DNA from: a virus
DNA: 64,000 nucleotides
Direction: 5' to 3' (one strand)
Virus record (IMG/VR): IMGVR_UViG_3300007512_002205
Span: 1 to 64,000 of that record
The notes below the pieces were generated by a model, which was not told where the DNA came from, did not search any database, and was given only the letters and a program-made list of their open reading frames with translations. Shown piece after piece: positions 15,305 through 23,872 of this stretch (position 1 is its first letter; each line of letters opens with the position of its first letter). Position numbers and translations under genes: made by a program.

Positions 15305-16114
15305 TTATTTCCCCAACACCTTCTCAAGCTTGGCTGATTTGGGATTCTCCTTCTTTCTCTTGACATCGTTGTCGTTGTCTTGAGCCTGCCCTTTGCTGCC
15401 CTTCTGGCTAAAGAAGGCAGGGTTATCTGATGTGAATGTGTCTGTTTTGTATGGAAACTGTTGTTTCGTATTAAATCTATAGTCGTCACCACTTCGAACC
15501 CAACCAACCTCATCCTCATGAAGGATATCGAAATTAATTGAAATCTCATAAGCTTTTGGAATTAAAAAACCGCGACCGTTTTTTGCAACAACATGAACGC
15601 CAACTGTTTTAATTTTGTGATCGACTGTTATCCCACCACCAAGATAACCAAGAAGGCCAAGTTTGTTGTTTCGCGGACTACAGATAAGATTTCCAAACTT
15701 GATTCGCACCAAAGGGGGGCTATTGATGATGTATGTTCCAAACTCTTCACCGTATTTTTCATAAGTCGGATAAAGACCTTTGGCCAATTCTGATAATTGT
15801 TTTAAAACCTGATTTGAATTAATCTCATTGAACGTTGGAAGGCCAAGTGTGAACGTTATCTTCCTCGTTGTTCTTTGGAATACAGGGATGTTGTCCATTC
15901 GACCATAGACAGGAACCTGATTATAGGCTGAGTTGAAAGCGTCTTTCAAATCTGAAATGTAAGCAGGGAACACAAGCGGCGGTGCCTTATCCCTCGTTGG
16001 AAACGTTATGATAATATTTGAAAAAGGATAACGTGAAGCAAGTTGTGTCTCTGCTGGCAAAGCATGTGCTGACAACAACGCTAACTGAACATCTCCTGCT
16101 AAAACTTCTGGCAT
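15305..16114 (-). CDS. gp48/gp54-like tail-tube initiator baseplate protein
   Basis: The 269-residue product resembles T4 gp48/gp54-type proteins that cap the baseplate and start tail tube polymerisation. Supporting segments are FGTYIINSPPLVRIKFGNLIC near 125-145, GLLGYLGGGITVDHKIKTVG near 153-172 and IPKAYEISINFDILHEDEVGW near 185-205, the closing strand-helix pattern typical of tube-fold initiators. The last 40 residues are Lys-rich and probably disordered. It lies between the tape measure and gp53-like genes, where this function is expected. GGGAGA precedes the ATG. Confidence 0.7.
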   Translation of the reverse strand: MPEVLAGDVQLALLSAHALPAETQLASRYPFSNIIITFPTRDKAPPLVFPAYISDLKDAFNSAYNQVPVYGRMDNIPVFQRTTRKITFTLGLPTFNEINSNQVLKQLSELAKGLYPTYEKYGEEFGTYIINSPPLVRIKFGNLICSPRNNKLGLLGYLGGGITVDHKIKTVGVHVVAKNGRGFLIPKAYEISINFDILHEDEVGWVRSGDDYRFNTKQQFPYKTDTFTSDNPAFFSQKGSKGQAQDNDNDVKRKKENPKSAKLEKVLGK

Positions 16115-16125
16115 CTCTTTCTCCC

Positions 16126-17739
16126 TTATTTAATACCTGACATTGTTGATTTCTTATTCAGAGTCATATCTAATCTCGCAAGCATCTTGGCAACTTCTTG
16201 GTTGTTTTTGTTGCTTTCTTTTATTACTTCCAAGATTCTACTGTTGAATTCTTTTCTCTCTGTTTCTGCCTTAACCCCTAAAAAGCCACCCTCATCTTTC
16301 ACTTTTGTTGTTTCTGCCTTAACCCCTAAAAAGCCACCCTCATCTTTCACTTTTGTTGTTGGCCCCACAAGTTCACCCATCACCTTGCCGCCTTTATCAG
16401 CGGCCCTTGCTACTGTTGAAACTGCCGCTGTTGAAAACCTTTCAACGTTGGCCCCTCTCATGCGTTCTGCCATTGCCTTATCTGCACGCCTTGTAAACTG
16501 TTCATAAAGCAACGAGGCTTTTTGAAGACCTTCAACTTGCTGCCTATGCATTGTTTCTTTTGAGACTCGTTCTATTGCACCCTTATCCATTGTTACCATA
16601 TCATCGGGTGTTGCAAGTTTTCCTCTGCCTTTTCTATGAATCTGCCGACCAACACCTTCTGCTGTTTCAGGATTCAGCATCTTCATAACCTCACCAGACT
16701 GAACTCCCAACGCTTTTGAGATGTCTCCAATGATTGCTCTTTGCCCTTCTCTTCCAAATTTTGACAGACCACCTTTGGCCGCGCCGACTTGTCTAATCAT
16801 ATATGCAGCTCTTTCCGATTGGGTCATGCCCATAAGTTTTGTCGGATCAATTCCTGAACCCAACTGGCTCAAAAGCATGTTCAGCTTTCCACCTGCTTTC
16901 ATACCTTCCATGGTGTCATATTTCTGAACCATGTCTGTCAACTTGCTAATACTCATACCAGAACGCTGTGAAGCTGCTTGCATTTTTGTGAATTCTTTTG
17001 TTGCGTATTCAAGAGAACCTTCTCCGACACTTGTATTAAATCTATCAATGTTTTCTGCGAAAGAAGAAAAGACTTTATTAACACTTTGACCTGTTTCTTT
17101 TGAAAATTTTATCAACGTAGCAGACAAGGTTTTTGTTCTGTCTATGCCTTTTTCAAAACCAGTTGTTAGTTTGTTTGTTACCTTAATAACGTTTTCTGTT
17201 GAAACGCCATACTGATTTAATACCGTTGCGTTTTTCAAGAACCCTTCTCGATGTTTCGGAAAATCTCTCGACAAGTAAACGTTCAGACTATCTGAAAACA
17301 TAAGAGATGTCTTCGTTAACTCCTTATTTGTTCCGCCATACTTATGAAGTCTATGGGTTAATTTGTTTATTTCTTGCTGATATAGTCTTGCCTCCCTTAT
17401 TGGAATTCCAAACGTATTTTGCATTGCAATACGGTTCTTTCCATTCTCAGAAGCAAGTTTTTGTATTATTTGTAGGAGTCCCCTTGTGGTATTCATCGCC
17501 ACATTCCAGAACTGCCCTGTCATAATTTCAGATAAATTCGTAGCAGACTTTACAACGCCAGTAACGCTTCCATCTAAGTCCGCAAAGTCCATTGCGAGGT
17601 CCTTTACTTGATTTGGTTTTTCAACAAACCCTCCAACAAGATTTTTAAGGACGCCACTCACGCTTTTGCTCTTAGAAACCGCAGCACTTACAGCAGGATC
17701 CCCAGATATCGCAGCAACAAGATCAGCTATATCAGCCAT
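16126..17739 (-). CDS. Tail tape measure protein (T4 gp29-like position)
   Basis: The 537-residue protein is mostly helical, without signal peptide, and lies between the tail chaperone genes and baseplate genes, where the tape measure is encoded. It sets tail length and is probably ejected into the host. Sequence includes Gly/Ala/Met-rich helices in the middle (MLLSQLGSGIDPTKLMGM, MIRQVGAAKGGLSKFG). Near residues 460-495 a 16-residue unit TTKVKDEGGFLGVKAE is exactly duplicated. T4 gp29 has 590 residues, so length is comparable. The start follows AGAGGTG. A candidate late promoter motif ends 14 bases upstream of the ATG. Confidence 0.75.
   Translation of the reverse strand: MADIADLVAAISGDPAVSAAVSKSKSVSGVLKNLVGGFVEKPNQVKDLAMDFADLDGSVTGVVKSATNLSEIMTGQFWNVAMNTTRGLLQIIQKLASENGKNRIAMQNTFGIPIREARLYQQEINKLTHRLHKYGGTNKELTKTSLMFSDSLNVYLSRDFPKHREGFLKNATVLNQYGVSTENVIKVTNKLTTGFEKGIDRTKTLSATLIKFSKETGQSVNKVFSSFAENIDRFNTSVGEGSLEYATKEFTKMQAASQRSGMSISKLTDMVQKYDTMEGMKAGGKLNMLLSQLGSGIDPTKLMGMTQSERAAYMIRQVGAAKGGLSKFGREGQRAIIGDISKALGVQSGEVMKMLNPETAEGVGRQIHRKGRGKLATPDDMVTMDKGAIERVSKETMHRQQVEGLQKASLLYEQFTRRADKAMAERMRGANVERFSTAAVSTVARAADKGGKVMGELVGPTTKVKDEGGFLGVKAETTKVKDEGGFLGVKAETERKEFNSRILEVIKESNKNNQEVAKMLARLDMTLNKKSTMSGIK
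16262..16357 (-). repeat. Two exact 48-bp tandem copies in the tape measure gene
   Basis: Bases 16262-16309 and 16310-16357 are identical 48-mers, adding 16 residues in frame. Perfect identity at the DNA level implies a recent duplication or active homogenisation. Confidence 0.95.
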
Positions 17740-17753
17740 TTAAATCACCTCTT

Positions 17754-17766
17754 CGATTATAAATAG
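17754..17766 (-). promoter_or_regulatory. Candidate late promoter motif upstream of tape measure
   Basis: CTATTTATAATCG on the minus strand, 14 bases upstream of the ATG. It is one of five copies of a CTATTTATNWTAG-like motif near late genes. The plus strand reads TATAAATAG, identical to the T4 late box in inverse orientation. Confidence 0.5.
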
Positions 17767-17777
17767 AAACAAGATGA

Positions 17778-17960
17778 TTATTTACCCTCTTTGTGCATCT
17801 CTTCAAGGATCAGATCTCTCAAAGGAATAGGAAGATTGTACGCCTCAGAGAACCCCCAGTTTCCACGGACATTCATCATGAGCAAGCCTTTATAGCAGTT
17901 GTTTAAATGTTCAATTGTCAGGCCAAAAAAAGTTCCGAGTAATCGGCGCACCCCCTTCAT
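17778..17960 (-). CDS. Putative frameshift extension of gp26-like tail chaperone (T part)
   Basis: This 60-residue reading frame overlaps the last 50 bases of the gp26-like gene in another frame and ends 38 bases before the tape measure gene. Its conserved-looking part, GNWGFSEAYNLPIPLRDLIL, follows the shared slippery tract. The nominal ATG at 17960 has no convincing ribosome binding site, so translation by frameshift at the T7 run (17931-17925) is more likely, giving the upstream protein an extension of about 48 residues. The layout matches gpG/gpGT tail chaperones located before tape measure genes. A separately initiated small protein remains possible. Confidence 0.6.
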   Translation of the reverse strand: MKGVRRLLGTFFGLTIEHLNNCYKGLLMMNVRGNWGFSEAYNLPIPLRDLILEEMHKEGK

Positions 17961-18762
17961 TCAAATGTCCACATTTTTTGTTTTCACACTCAAATGAAAC
18001 AACCAGTTGAAAATCTGGCATTTGCCTATCATAAATTTTTCTGAGTTGCCTGGATTCAAAAATCGACATCGTTGTGATGAAGCTTGCAACGAGACTGAAC
18101 TCTGTTTTGCCGTCCACCGACACAATCATGCGGCGATATCTGGTTGTAACCTCTTCTTCGGGGAGTCCTTTCTGAACTCTGCGCCCAATGGAATCCTCAA
18201 TGGCTTTTTCGTCTTCCCCAGTTAAAAGCTTCATTTCAACACGGGCCTTTCTAAGTGGGGATTCAACAAAGAAAGTCCCTCTTTCTGTGTATTCTACACC
18301 ATCATCTTCAGGAAGCTTTTTCATGTGCTTTTCTGAACTTAGGTCCACCATTGCTGTCGCCTCTTTCCCGCACTTTGAACACTCAAGCGGGACTTCATAC
18401 TTATCACCATAAGCATTTTTTCTTGCATTAACAATTATGGCGTTTCGATCTCCCGTTAACAACGTTGATGGATCAATTCTTTTGTCGACAAAAAGACTGT
18501 GAATGAGGCGATCCATTGTCAAGCCTTGTTCTGATAGACTTGGACTCAAAAGAATGTCTTCTTCTCTTGTTGTCATATATTTGATTTCAACGTTTCCTTT
18601 TCGATGAAGAGGGTGTTCTTTTGGATAAAACATTCCTCTCGATGGAAGCTCAACAAAGTCTGTTGGGATTCGATATTGAGATGTGTCTTGTTGCATCTCT
18701 TTATTGATGTTATATTTTGGTTGTTCGACTGGTTTTTGAAACCGATCTTCGTTGTTTCTCAT
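17911..18762 (-). CDS. gp26-like baseplate hub / tail chaperone protein (T4_baseplate family)
   Basis: The 283-residue product matches the T4 gp26-type family: FVELPSRGMFYPKEHPL (36-52), KYMTTREEDILLSPS near 62-76, a LLTGDRNAIIVNARKNAYGD segment near 100-119 and a zinc-like CSKCGKEA near 127-134, then a second CENKKCGH near the C-terminus. In T4, gp26 is annotated as a baseplate hub assembly factor. The gene stands between tube and tape measure genes and carries an overlapping frame at its end, so a tail assembly chaperone role like gpG is suggested by inference. The ATG is preceded by GAGGAAAC. Confidence 0.75.
   Translation of the reverse strand: MRNNEDRFQKPVEQPKYNINKEMQQDTSQYRIPTDFVELPSRGMFYPKEHPLHRKGNVEIKYMTTREEDILLSPSLSEQGLTMDRLIHSLFVDKRIDPSTLLTGDRNAIIVNARKNAYGDKYEVPLECSKCGKEATAMVDLSSEKHMKKLPEDDGVEYTERGTFFVESPLRKARVEMKLLTGEDEKAIEDSIGRRVQKGLPEEEVTTRYRRMIVSVDGKTEFSLVASFITTMSIFESRQLRKIYDRQMPDFQLVVSFECENKKCGHLNEGGAPITRNFFWPDN
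17925..17931 (-). promoter_or_regulatory. Candidate programmed frameshift slippery site (T7)
   Basis: In the gp26-like frame the codons are AAC TTT TTT TGG; the extension frame reads TTT TTT GGC CTG. A -2 slip or a +1 slip on seven T residues joins the two. Position is six codons before the upstream stop. Confidence 0.55.
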
Positions 18763-18773
18763 GTTTCCTCTTA

Positions 18774-19400
18774 TTAGAAGTTAATTGTGAAGCTGCCACC
18801 CTGACCAGAAACTCCTTTATAAAGGAATTCTGCCCAATCGTATGTTATTGTGGCACTAATTGTTGTCAAGGCATCTCCATCATACTTAAGCGCGCTTGGA
18901 GTAACGTCTGTGAACATGGGGTTGTGAAGTTTCCACGATTCATGAACACTTCCGTCTTCACTTAGCGATTCAATTATCACAACACCGGCTGCCAATGTTA
19001 AGTTTTCTTTGGAAAGAAAACGTTCTTCTGTTGATTCTGCATTGTGTGGTTGTGTATACCCGATGTCAAACAACTTGCTCATCATATTTGACATAACAGA
19101 GCCAAAAGCTGCTGGGGTGTAGATTTCATGCATTGTGACTTTTACAGGATTCCAAACCACGCTCTTTGGGAACCTTAATGTGTGTCCCAAAAGGACCTCT
19201 TCTTGAACATCAATTTTATAACTTGGGCGATCGGCGCTTGTCATAAACGCCGCTGGTATTCCGTCCAATCTCAAAAGAAAACGATGCTCTTGTTGAGCAT
19301 CCATGAACATATCCCTTGAAAACAAGGGGGCTTGTTTAATTTCTTTTCTTTTTAAAAGTCTTGAAACAATTGAGGGTGGTTCAAATCCAAATATTGGCAT
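18774..19400 (-). CDS. Tail tube protein, gp19-like (paralogue 2)
   Basis: The 208-residue protein belongs to the T4 gp19-like tube family: EHRFLLRLDGIPAAFMTSAD near 38-57, GHTLRFPKSVVWNPVKVTMHE near 72-92, HESWKLHNPMFTDV near 153-166 and ISATITYDWAEF near 181-192. These line up with the neighbouring 173-residue tube protein, for example LRLxxIPxA, ESWKLHN versus ETWKLHN, and SYDWADI versus TYDWAEF. It has an N-terminal extension of about 30 residues not present in the other copy. One paralogue is probably the main tube subunit and the other a tube-end or minor subunit; which is which cannot be told. Confidence 0.8.
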   Translation of the reverse strand: MPIFGFEPPSIVSRLLKRKEIKQAPLFSRDMFMDAQQEHRFLLRLDGIPAAFMTSADRPSYKIDVQEEVLLGHTLRFPKSVVWNPVKVTMHEIYTPAAFGSVMSNMMSKLFDIGYTQPHNAESTEERFLSKENLTLAAGVVIIESLSEDGSVHESWKLHNPMFTDVTPSALKYDGDALTTISATITYDWAEFLYKGVSGQGGSFTINF

Positions 19401-19407
19401 CTCTTAT

Positions 19408-19929
19408 TTATACAATGTCTGCCCAGTCATACGAAAGCACCAATGTAAGATTAAGAAGTGTTTCGTCTGTGTAGCTTGCCTCGTCAAAATCAATGTCCTT
19501 GACCCATGCATTGTGAAGTTTCCATGTTTCAACAGTGATTCCTTCCGAATCAATTGTCTCAATCGTAACAAGACCAAGGCTGTTCACAGCGCTTCTCTTC
19601 GAAAGAGTCTTTCGAAGATAGTTTTCATCTGAAGCGTTGGGGCTGAAATCTCCTGGCAAAACATAACCCGCTCCACGAACAACATCGAGCAACCTCTTTG
19701 AGGCATCAAGATCAACAAGATCGACAAGTTTGATTGTGATGTCGTTCCATGTAACCTGTCCTGGGAATTTAAAAGTGTGAACAAGGAATTTGTGATTCGC
19801 TGCATCTGATATCGTCATTTTTGGTCTGTTCGTCGATACAATCACAGCGACTGGGATATCAGCCAATCTCAAAATAAATTCATATTTACGCTTAGGCTCT
19901 GCTTGTGGCGACCAAATTGGTGTAGGCAT
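19408..19929 (-). CDS. Tail tube protein, gp19-like (paralogue 1)
   Basis: The 173-residue product has the size of T4 gp19 (163). Core strands are RKYEFILRLADIPVAVIVST near 14-33, HTFKFPGQVTWNDITIKLVD near 50-69, VTVETWKLHNAWVKDIDFD near 130-148, and LNLTLVLSYDWADIV at the end. It lies directly after the sheath gene, in the T4 order sheath-tube, and seven bases before the second tube paralogue. AAGGAGAG lies upstream of the ATG. It is the better candidate for the major tube subunit on length and position. Confidence 0.82.
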   Translation of the reverse strand: MPTPIWSPQAEPKRKYEFILRLADIPVAVIVSTNRPKMTISDAANHKFLVHTFKFPGQVTWNDITIKLVDLVDLDASKRLLDVVRGAGYVLPGDFSPNASDENYLRKTLSKRSAVNSLGLVTIETIDSEGITVETWKLHNAWVKDIDFDEASYTDETLLNLTLVLSYDWADIV

Positions 19930-19958
19930 CTATTGTACTCTCCTTGTTATAACTAGAC

Positions 19959-22900
19959 TCAATCTGAGAAACTAGCTCCTGTGTTGGTGATAAAGAAATC
20001 AATTGCGATAAATTCAATCGCCCGCGCCGGCTTCAAGAAAACCTTCGCATACATGATATTCTGATCGATCAAATCAGGTGTCGTTGTCGATTCATCCAAA
20101 ATGAGTCGATAATCTGTCAAACCAAATCTTGCTTTGACATCTGCCAAGAACGGTTCGGCCTGACTTGTGAACCTATTCCATGTATCCTGGACGTTTTGGT
20201 CAAACAAAACCGTATTTGCAATTCGTGTAATCCCTCTCTTCAAGAAAATAAGGAGTCTTCGAACGTTAATGCGATCAAGCGCACTTGCTTGTGCTGCCAA
20301 AGTCTTCTGACCAAAGATTACAACACCCTCGTTCGGGAATGAGGCAATCGGGTTAAGATTAACCGCGTAAAGGTCATCACGATCATCAGCAAACAACTTC
20401 AGGGCGACATTGTTCACAGGCAAGCCTGCAACACCGCTTGACAAACCACCACGATTGAAGCCTGCTGGCGCAAACCATGGAGCCTGAACTCTATCTGTAT
20501 AGGCCATTGCACCAATTGCGGCAATTGATGGTGGCATCCAGATATTTTTGTTGCTCACAGAGTCGCGGACCTGAACCCATGGGTAGTAGGCCGCACCATA
20601 ACTTGAGTTATATTTGTTGTCTCTGTGGTCCAACTGTGCATCGGAAACATCACCCATAGACAAAGCCAATGAGCTGTCATACAGATACTCATGCGGTGGG
20701 ATATATCCCTTGTCGACATCAATAATCGCCAAAGCGTCTGCACGCTCTTCTGTGTTTGTTATGAGAGACTTGTTCAAGCTCACATTTGTCAAACCCGGAA
20801 TGGCAACAATGTTGTACTCTGCAACTTCAGGATTCTTCACGGCATCAATCGCTCTTCGCAGAGTGAAGTACTGCTGGTCATTAAGCAGTGTTGGTGAAGA
20901 ATTAAACCCTTGGTTGCTCAGTGGATCTGAATCTTTGATGTCGAATCCGTCTGTTCCGCCATAGAATGGTGAAATAAGGTTTCCAAGTCCAAGAACCAAC
21001 GGCGCTTTATATGAAGCCTGAACGTTGCTTCTGTCTGGGAAATCGCTTGGCAGTGTTCCCGTTGCAGTGATTGAGAACCCAATATTTCTTGAAGCGGTTG
21101 AATAAACAATTGTTCCAAGGCCCTTTGAGCCGCTCTCGTAATCAAGATCGAGGATATTATCTGCACCTGCATACGCAAGGTTGTCAAGGGAGACAATCCA
21201 CTGATACTTTGTGTAATTATCGGGGTCGTGATTCGAAATCCCATTTGGCTTCGCACGCAAAAGATCTCTTACGTCTTCCTTAAACGTGTTTGTTCCATCA
21301 GGCGTCGGCTGAACTCCCCAGTGTGCAATCTTCGGAGTGCTCAACGTCGATGTTGTTGAACGAATTGGCGCTTCAGGGAATACGATTCTCAACGGCGGAA
21401 TGTAAGAAGCTCCTGTGATAACAGTTACAGCGTTGCTCGCAGCAATGTCTGTTCCAAGTTCAACCATTCGTCTTCCTGCATTTGCATTTTCAGAGTCTTG
21501 GAACGATCTTGCATCAAACTCGCCATTATTACGGACATAAACGTCCTTATATTTTGTAGGACCTGTGAAACCAAACGGAACATGTGTCGGATCAAAACCC
21601 GCTTCGTATTCAGGGTTCACCTCAACACGAACATACTTTGAACGATTCTGGTATGAACCATATTCAATTGTACGCTTTCTCACAGAGTCCCAATCAGTGT
21701 ACTTGTCACCAATCTTATTGAGAATGAAGTTTTCAGAGTTCCTATTGAGATTGCACTGCGTGAACTTCTCAACGATTTTTTGATTATCATCGGTATCTTC
21801 CAGTTTTCTCACGACAACATCAAATGTACCATAAGGATCAACATCCTCATTCTTTGAAAACTGGATGTTTGTCACGGCAATCTTAAGGTTGTTCTGTATC
21901 CACTCACCAGTGTCAAGCCCGACAAATCTGAACAGTTTCTTTGCAGTACCATCTGCAAAGAATGAACCTGTTGTCGAATTGAAACTTGAGGCATCTGTGC
22001 TTAAATGCTGTGTGAAGAACCAGCCCGTCTTCGGAAGAGAGTTGCTTTGCAACGCTCTTCTCTGATTGACACTGTGATTCAACGCATTTAAAGCGTTTGC
22101 CAAGCCAAGGACAACACCAACTTGCGTTCCTGTTTCTTGACCTGTCGACGCTGTGAAGTAATTTGCGTCATTGTATGTGTTTTCAAATGTCTCACCAAGG
22201 AAATACTTAACAAGACCACTATCAGAGTCTTTTCGATTAAGAAGTGTTGGGTCTGTGTTAAACACCTTGCGGATAAAGTTTCCTTTGTCTTTATTTAGAC
22301 TGAATTTCAGCTTGGTATCTTCAATCTCAGGATTGTAAGGAAGATCTGACGAACCTGAGAACTGCATTGTGAAGTTACCATTTGTATCACTTACAATAAA
22401 ATGGCTTGTTCCCGCACCAACCTTATTCTGTGTTCCGGCAGATGCTGTTCCATATAATGAACCTGACAAGATCGGAGCGCCTTCACTCATATACCAAACG
22501 GCTGCAAGTGAGCCTGAAAGTGCGGCAGCCTGGCCGGCACTCGATGATGGGAACACAAAGAGGCCATAAGCTCCACCAGTATTACCCTGGCCGTCGATTG
22601 CACCAGTTTTCCAACCTGCTTTTCCTGCGTCGGTTGTTGCTTTGCTGTCTGCATCACCAAGAACTCTCATGTATGAACAGACTTCACCATTTTTCAACCA
22701 TGCCTGAACAGCATACGGGCCATACATTGGGGAAGTAAAGTTTCCATCACGCCATACATCGTTATTTTCGCCACCAGCAACGGGTTCACCAAAGATCTCA
22801 ACAAACTCGGAAAACGAGCTTATCTTGACTGGCTTAAAAGCTGGTCCTCTGCGGGCACGACCAATAATTAGTGGACCAACGGCTTCCGGCCTTGCCGGGA

Positions 22901-22973
22901 TTTGTGACCGATCGATCTCAAGAATCTTGATACCTGGGGATATAAATTTAAAGTTCTTTGCTGATTCTGCCAT
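19959..22973 (-). CDS. Contractile tail sheath protein (gp18-like)
   Basis: The 1004-residue protein starts with sheath-type sequence: FISPGIKILEIDRSQIPARP (10-29), GPLIIGRARRGPAFKPVKI (33-51) and a DVWRDGNF segment; it ends with the conserved C-terminal domain, including WNRFTSQAEPFLADVKARFG, YRLILDESTTTPDLIDQN and KPARAIEFIAIDFFITNTG. These end segments form the inner ring that contacts the tube. It is clearly longer than T4 gp18 (659), with the extra length in the middle, where variable outer domains insert in this family. A candidate late motif lies 29 bases upstream, and GGGAG precedes the ATG. Confidence 0.93.
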   Translation of the reverse strand: MAESAKNFKFISPGIKILEIDRSQIPARPEAVGPLIIGRARRGPAFKPVKISSFSEFVEIFGEPVAGGENNDVWRDGNFTSPMYGPYAVQAWLKNGEVCSYMRVLGDADSKATTDAGKAGWKTGAIDGQGNTGGAYGLFVFPSSSAGQAAALSGSLAAVWYMSEGAPILSGSLYGTASAGTQNKVGAGTSHFIVSDTNGNFTMQFSGSSDLPYNPEIEDTKLKFSLNKDKGNFIRKVFNTDPTLLNRKDSDSGLVKYFLGETFENTYNDANYFTASTGQETGTQVGVVLGLANALNALNHSVNQRRALQSNSLPKTGWFFTQHLSTDASSFNSTTGSFFADGTAKKLFRFVGLDTGEWIQNNLKIAVTNIQFSKNEDVDPYGTFDVVVRKLEDTDDNQKIVEKFTQCNLNRNSENFILNKIGDKYTDWDSVRKRTIEYGSYQNRSKYVRVEVNPEYEAGFDPTHVPFGFTGPTKYKDVYVRNNGEFDARSFQDSENANAGRRMVELGTDIAASNAVTVITGASYIPPLRIVFPEAPIRSTTSTLSTPKIAHWGVQPTPDGTNTFKEDVRDLLRAKPNGISNHDPDNYTKYQWIVSLDNLAYAGADNILDLDYESGSKGLGTIVYSTASRNIGFSITATGTLPSDFPDRSNVQASYKAPLVLGLGNLISPFYGGTDGFDIKDSDPLSNQGFNSSPTLLNDQQYFTLRRAIDAVKNPEVAEYNIVAIPGLTNVSLNKSLITNTEERADALAIIDVDKGYIPPHEYLYDSSLALSMGDVSDAQLDHRDNKYNSSYGAAYYPWVQVRDSVSNKNIWMPPSIAAIGAMAYTDRVQAPWFAPAGFNRGGLSSGVAGLPVNNVALKLFADDRDDLYAVNLNPIASFPNEGVVIFGQKTLAAQASALDRINVRRLLIFLKRGITRIANTVLFDQNVQDTWNRFTSQAEPFLADVKARFGLTDYRLILDESTTTPDLIDQNIMYAKVFLKPARAIEFIAIDFFITNTGASFSD

Positions 22974-23002
22974 TCTATTTTGCTCCCAAGAATAGGTGTT
23001 TA

Positions 23003-23015
23003 CTATGATAAATAG
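23003..23015 (-). promoter_or_regulatory. Candidate late promoter motif upstream of sheath
   Basis: CTATTTATCATAG on the minus strand, ending 29 bases before the sheath ATG, in the 62-base intergenic gap. Same motif as at four other late genes. Confidence 0.55.
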
Positions 23016-23035
23016 TTTGCAAATTACCTAAAGTC

Positions 23036-23866
23036 TTATGACCGGAACGGTTCATCGTTTGAATTCAGGATATTTTCATCCCCGACAATAACTCGCTCTC
23101 TTTGAAAACGAAGTTGCACAGTGTTTTCTCTTATAACAACGTTTGGTTTAACTTGGTTTTCGCCATCACTTGAAACGAAACCAAGTACTTTTACTGTAAT
23201 GTCGGAACTATATTTCTTTTCTGCTTCACCAAGAGAAGCTGCGTTCACCTCAAGAGAAGAGCTTGGTTCAATAAACGCTTCATAACGAAAACCATCATGT
23301 TTTATAATGATTCTGTTGATTCCACCTGTCACTGTGTGAAATGGAGTTAAAAGCTCGTTAAGCTGTTGGAGGTATTCTGTCCTCAACTTAATCTTATACG
23401 TCATGTCGAGATAAACAGGGTACGGAATTGAAACATGTTGATAAACGATCTTATTGTTTTTATAAGGGAAATTATATTGTCCATGAACACGTCTTGCATC
23501 AGCATTCGCGAAGTTTCTCGTCTTAACCTGATTGATTCTTTTTGCGAATGTTATCGCACCACCCCTAAAATCATTAACCGGCCTCACGTTTGCAGGTATT
23601 GGTCTTTTATCCGCGCTTGTTTTGTCCACTATTGTTCTCTCAACAGTGATGACCGGCAACACAATTGAATCTGCGCGAATTTCACGAAGCTCTTGGTTCA
23701 TTTTGACGTGAAACGCTCTCTCTGCTGAAATCCAAAGAACGGGTGTTTCCTTAAAACCTTTGTTTGTCGTGGTCCCAAGCTTGAGTTCTTTCGTCAACCA
23801 ATTAAACAAAGCGGAATCAACCGTTTCAATGGTCGAGGGTCTTGTGTTTATAATTCTTCTCGTCAT
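23036..23866 (-). CDS. gp15-like tail sheath stabiliser / tail completion protein
   Basis: The 276-residue product has the size of T4 gp15 (272). Matching segments are KETPVLWISAERAFHVKMN near 39-57, GAITFAKRINQVKTRNFAN near 101-119, the loop VHGQYNFPYKNNKIVYQH, and SIPYPVYLDMTYKIKLRTEY near 146-165 followed by QQLNELLTPFHT, which resembles the helix typical of this family. gp15 caps the tail tube and sheath at the head-proximal end and joins the neck. It lies between the neck genes and the sheath gene, as expected. Family assignment is by pattern and position. Confidence 0.65.
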   Translation of the reverse strand: MTRRIINTRPSTIETVDSALFNWLTKELKLGTTTNKGFKETPVLWISAERAFHVKMNQELREIRADSIVLPVITVERTIVDKTSADKRPIPANVRPVNDFRGGAITFAKRINQVKTRNFANADARRVHGQYNFPYKNNKIVYQHVSIPYPVYLDMTYKIKLRTEYLQQLNELLTPFHTVTGGINRIIIKHDGFRYEAFIEPSSSLEVNAASLGEAEKKYSSDITVKVLGFVSSDGENQVKPNVVIRENTVQLRFQRERVIVGDENILNSNDEPFRS

Positions 23867-23872
23867 ACTTCA

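Noticed and set aside
19400-19415. TATAAATA in the coding orientation just before the second tube gene
   Set aside because: It ends only about four bases before the ATG, leaving no room for a transcript leader, so it is probably chance (part of stop and RBS sequence).
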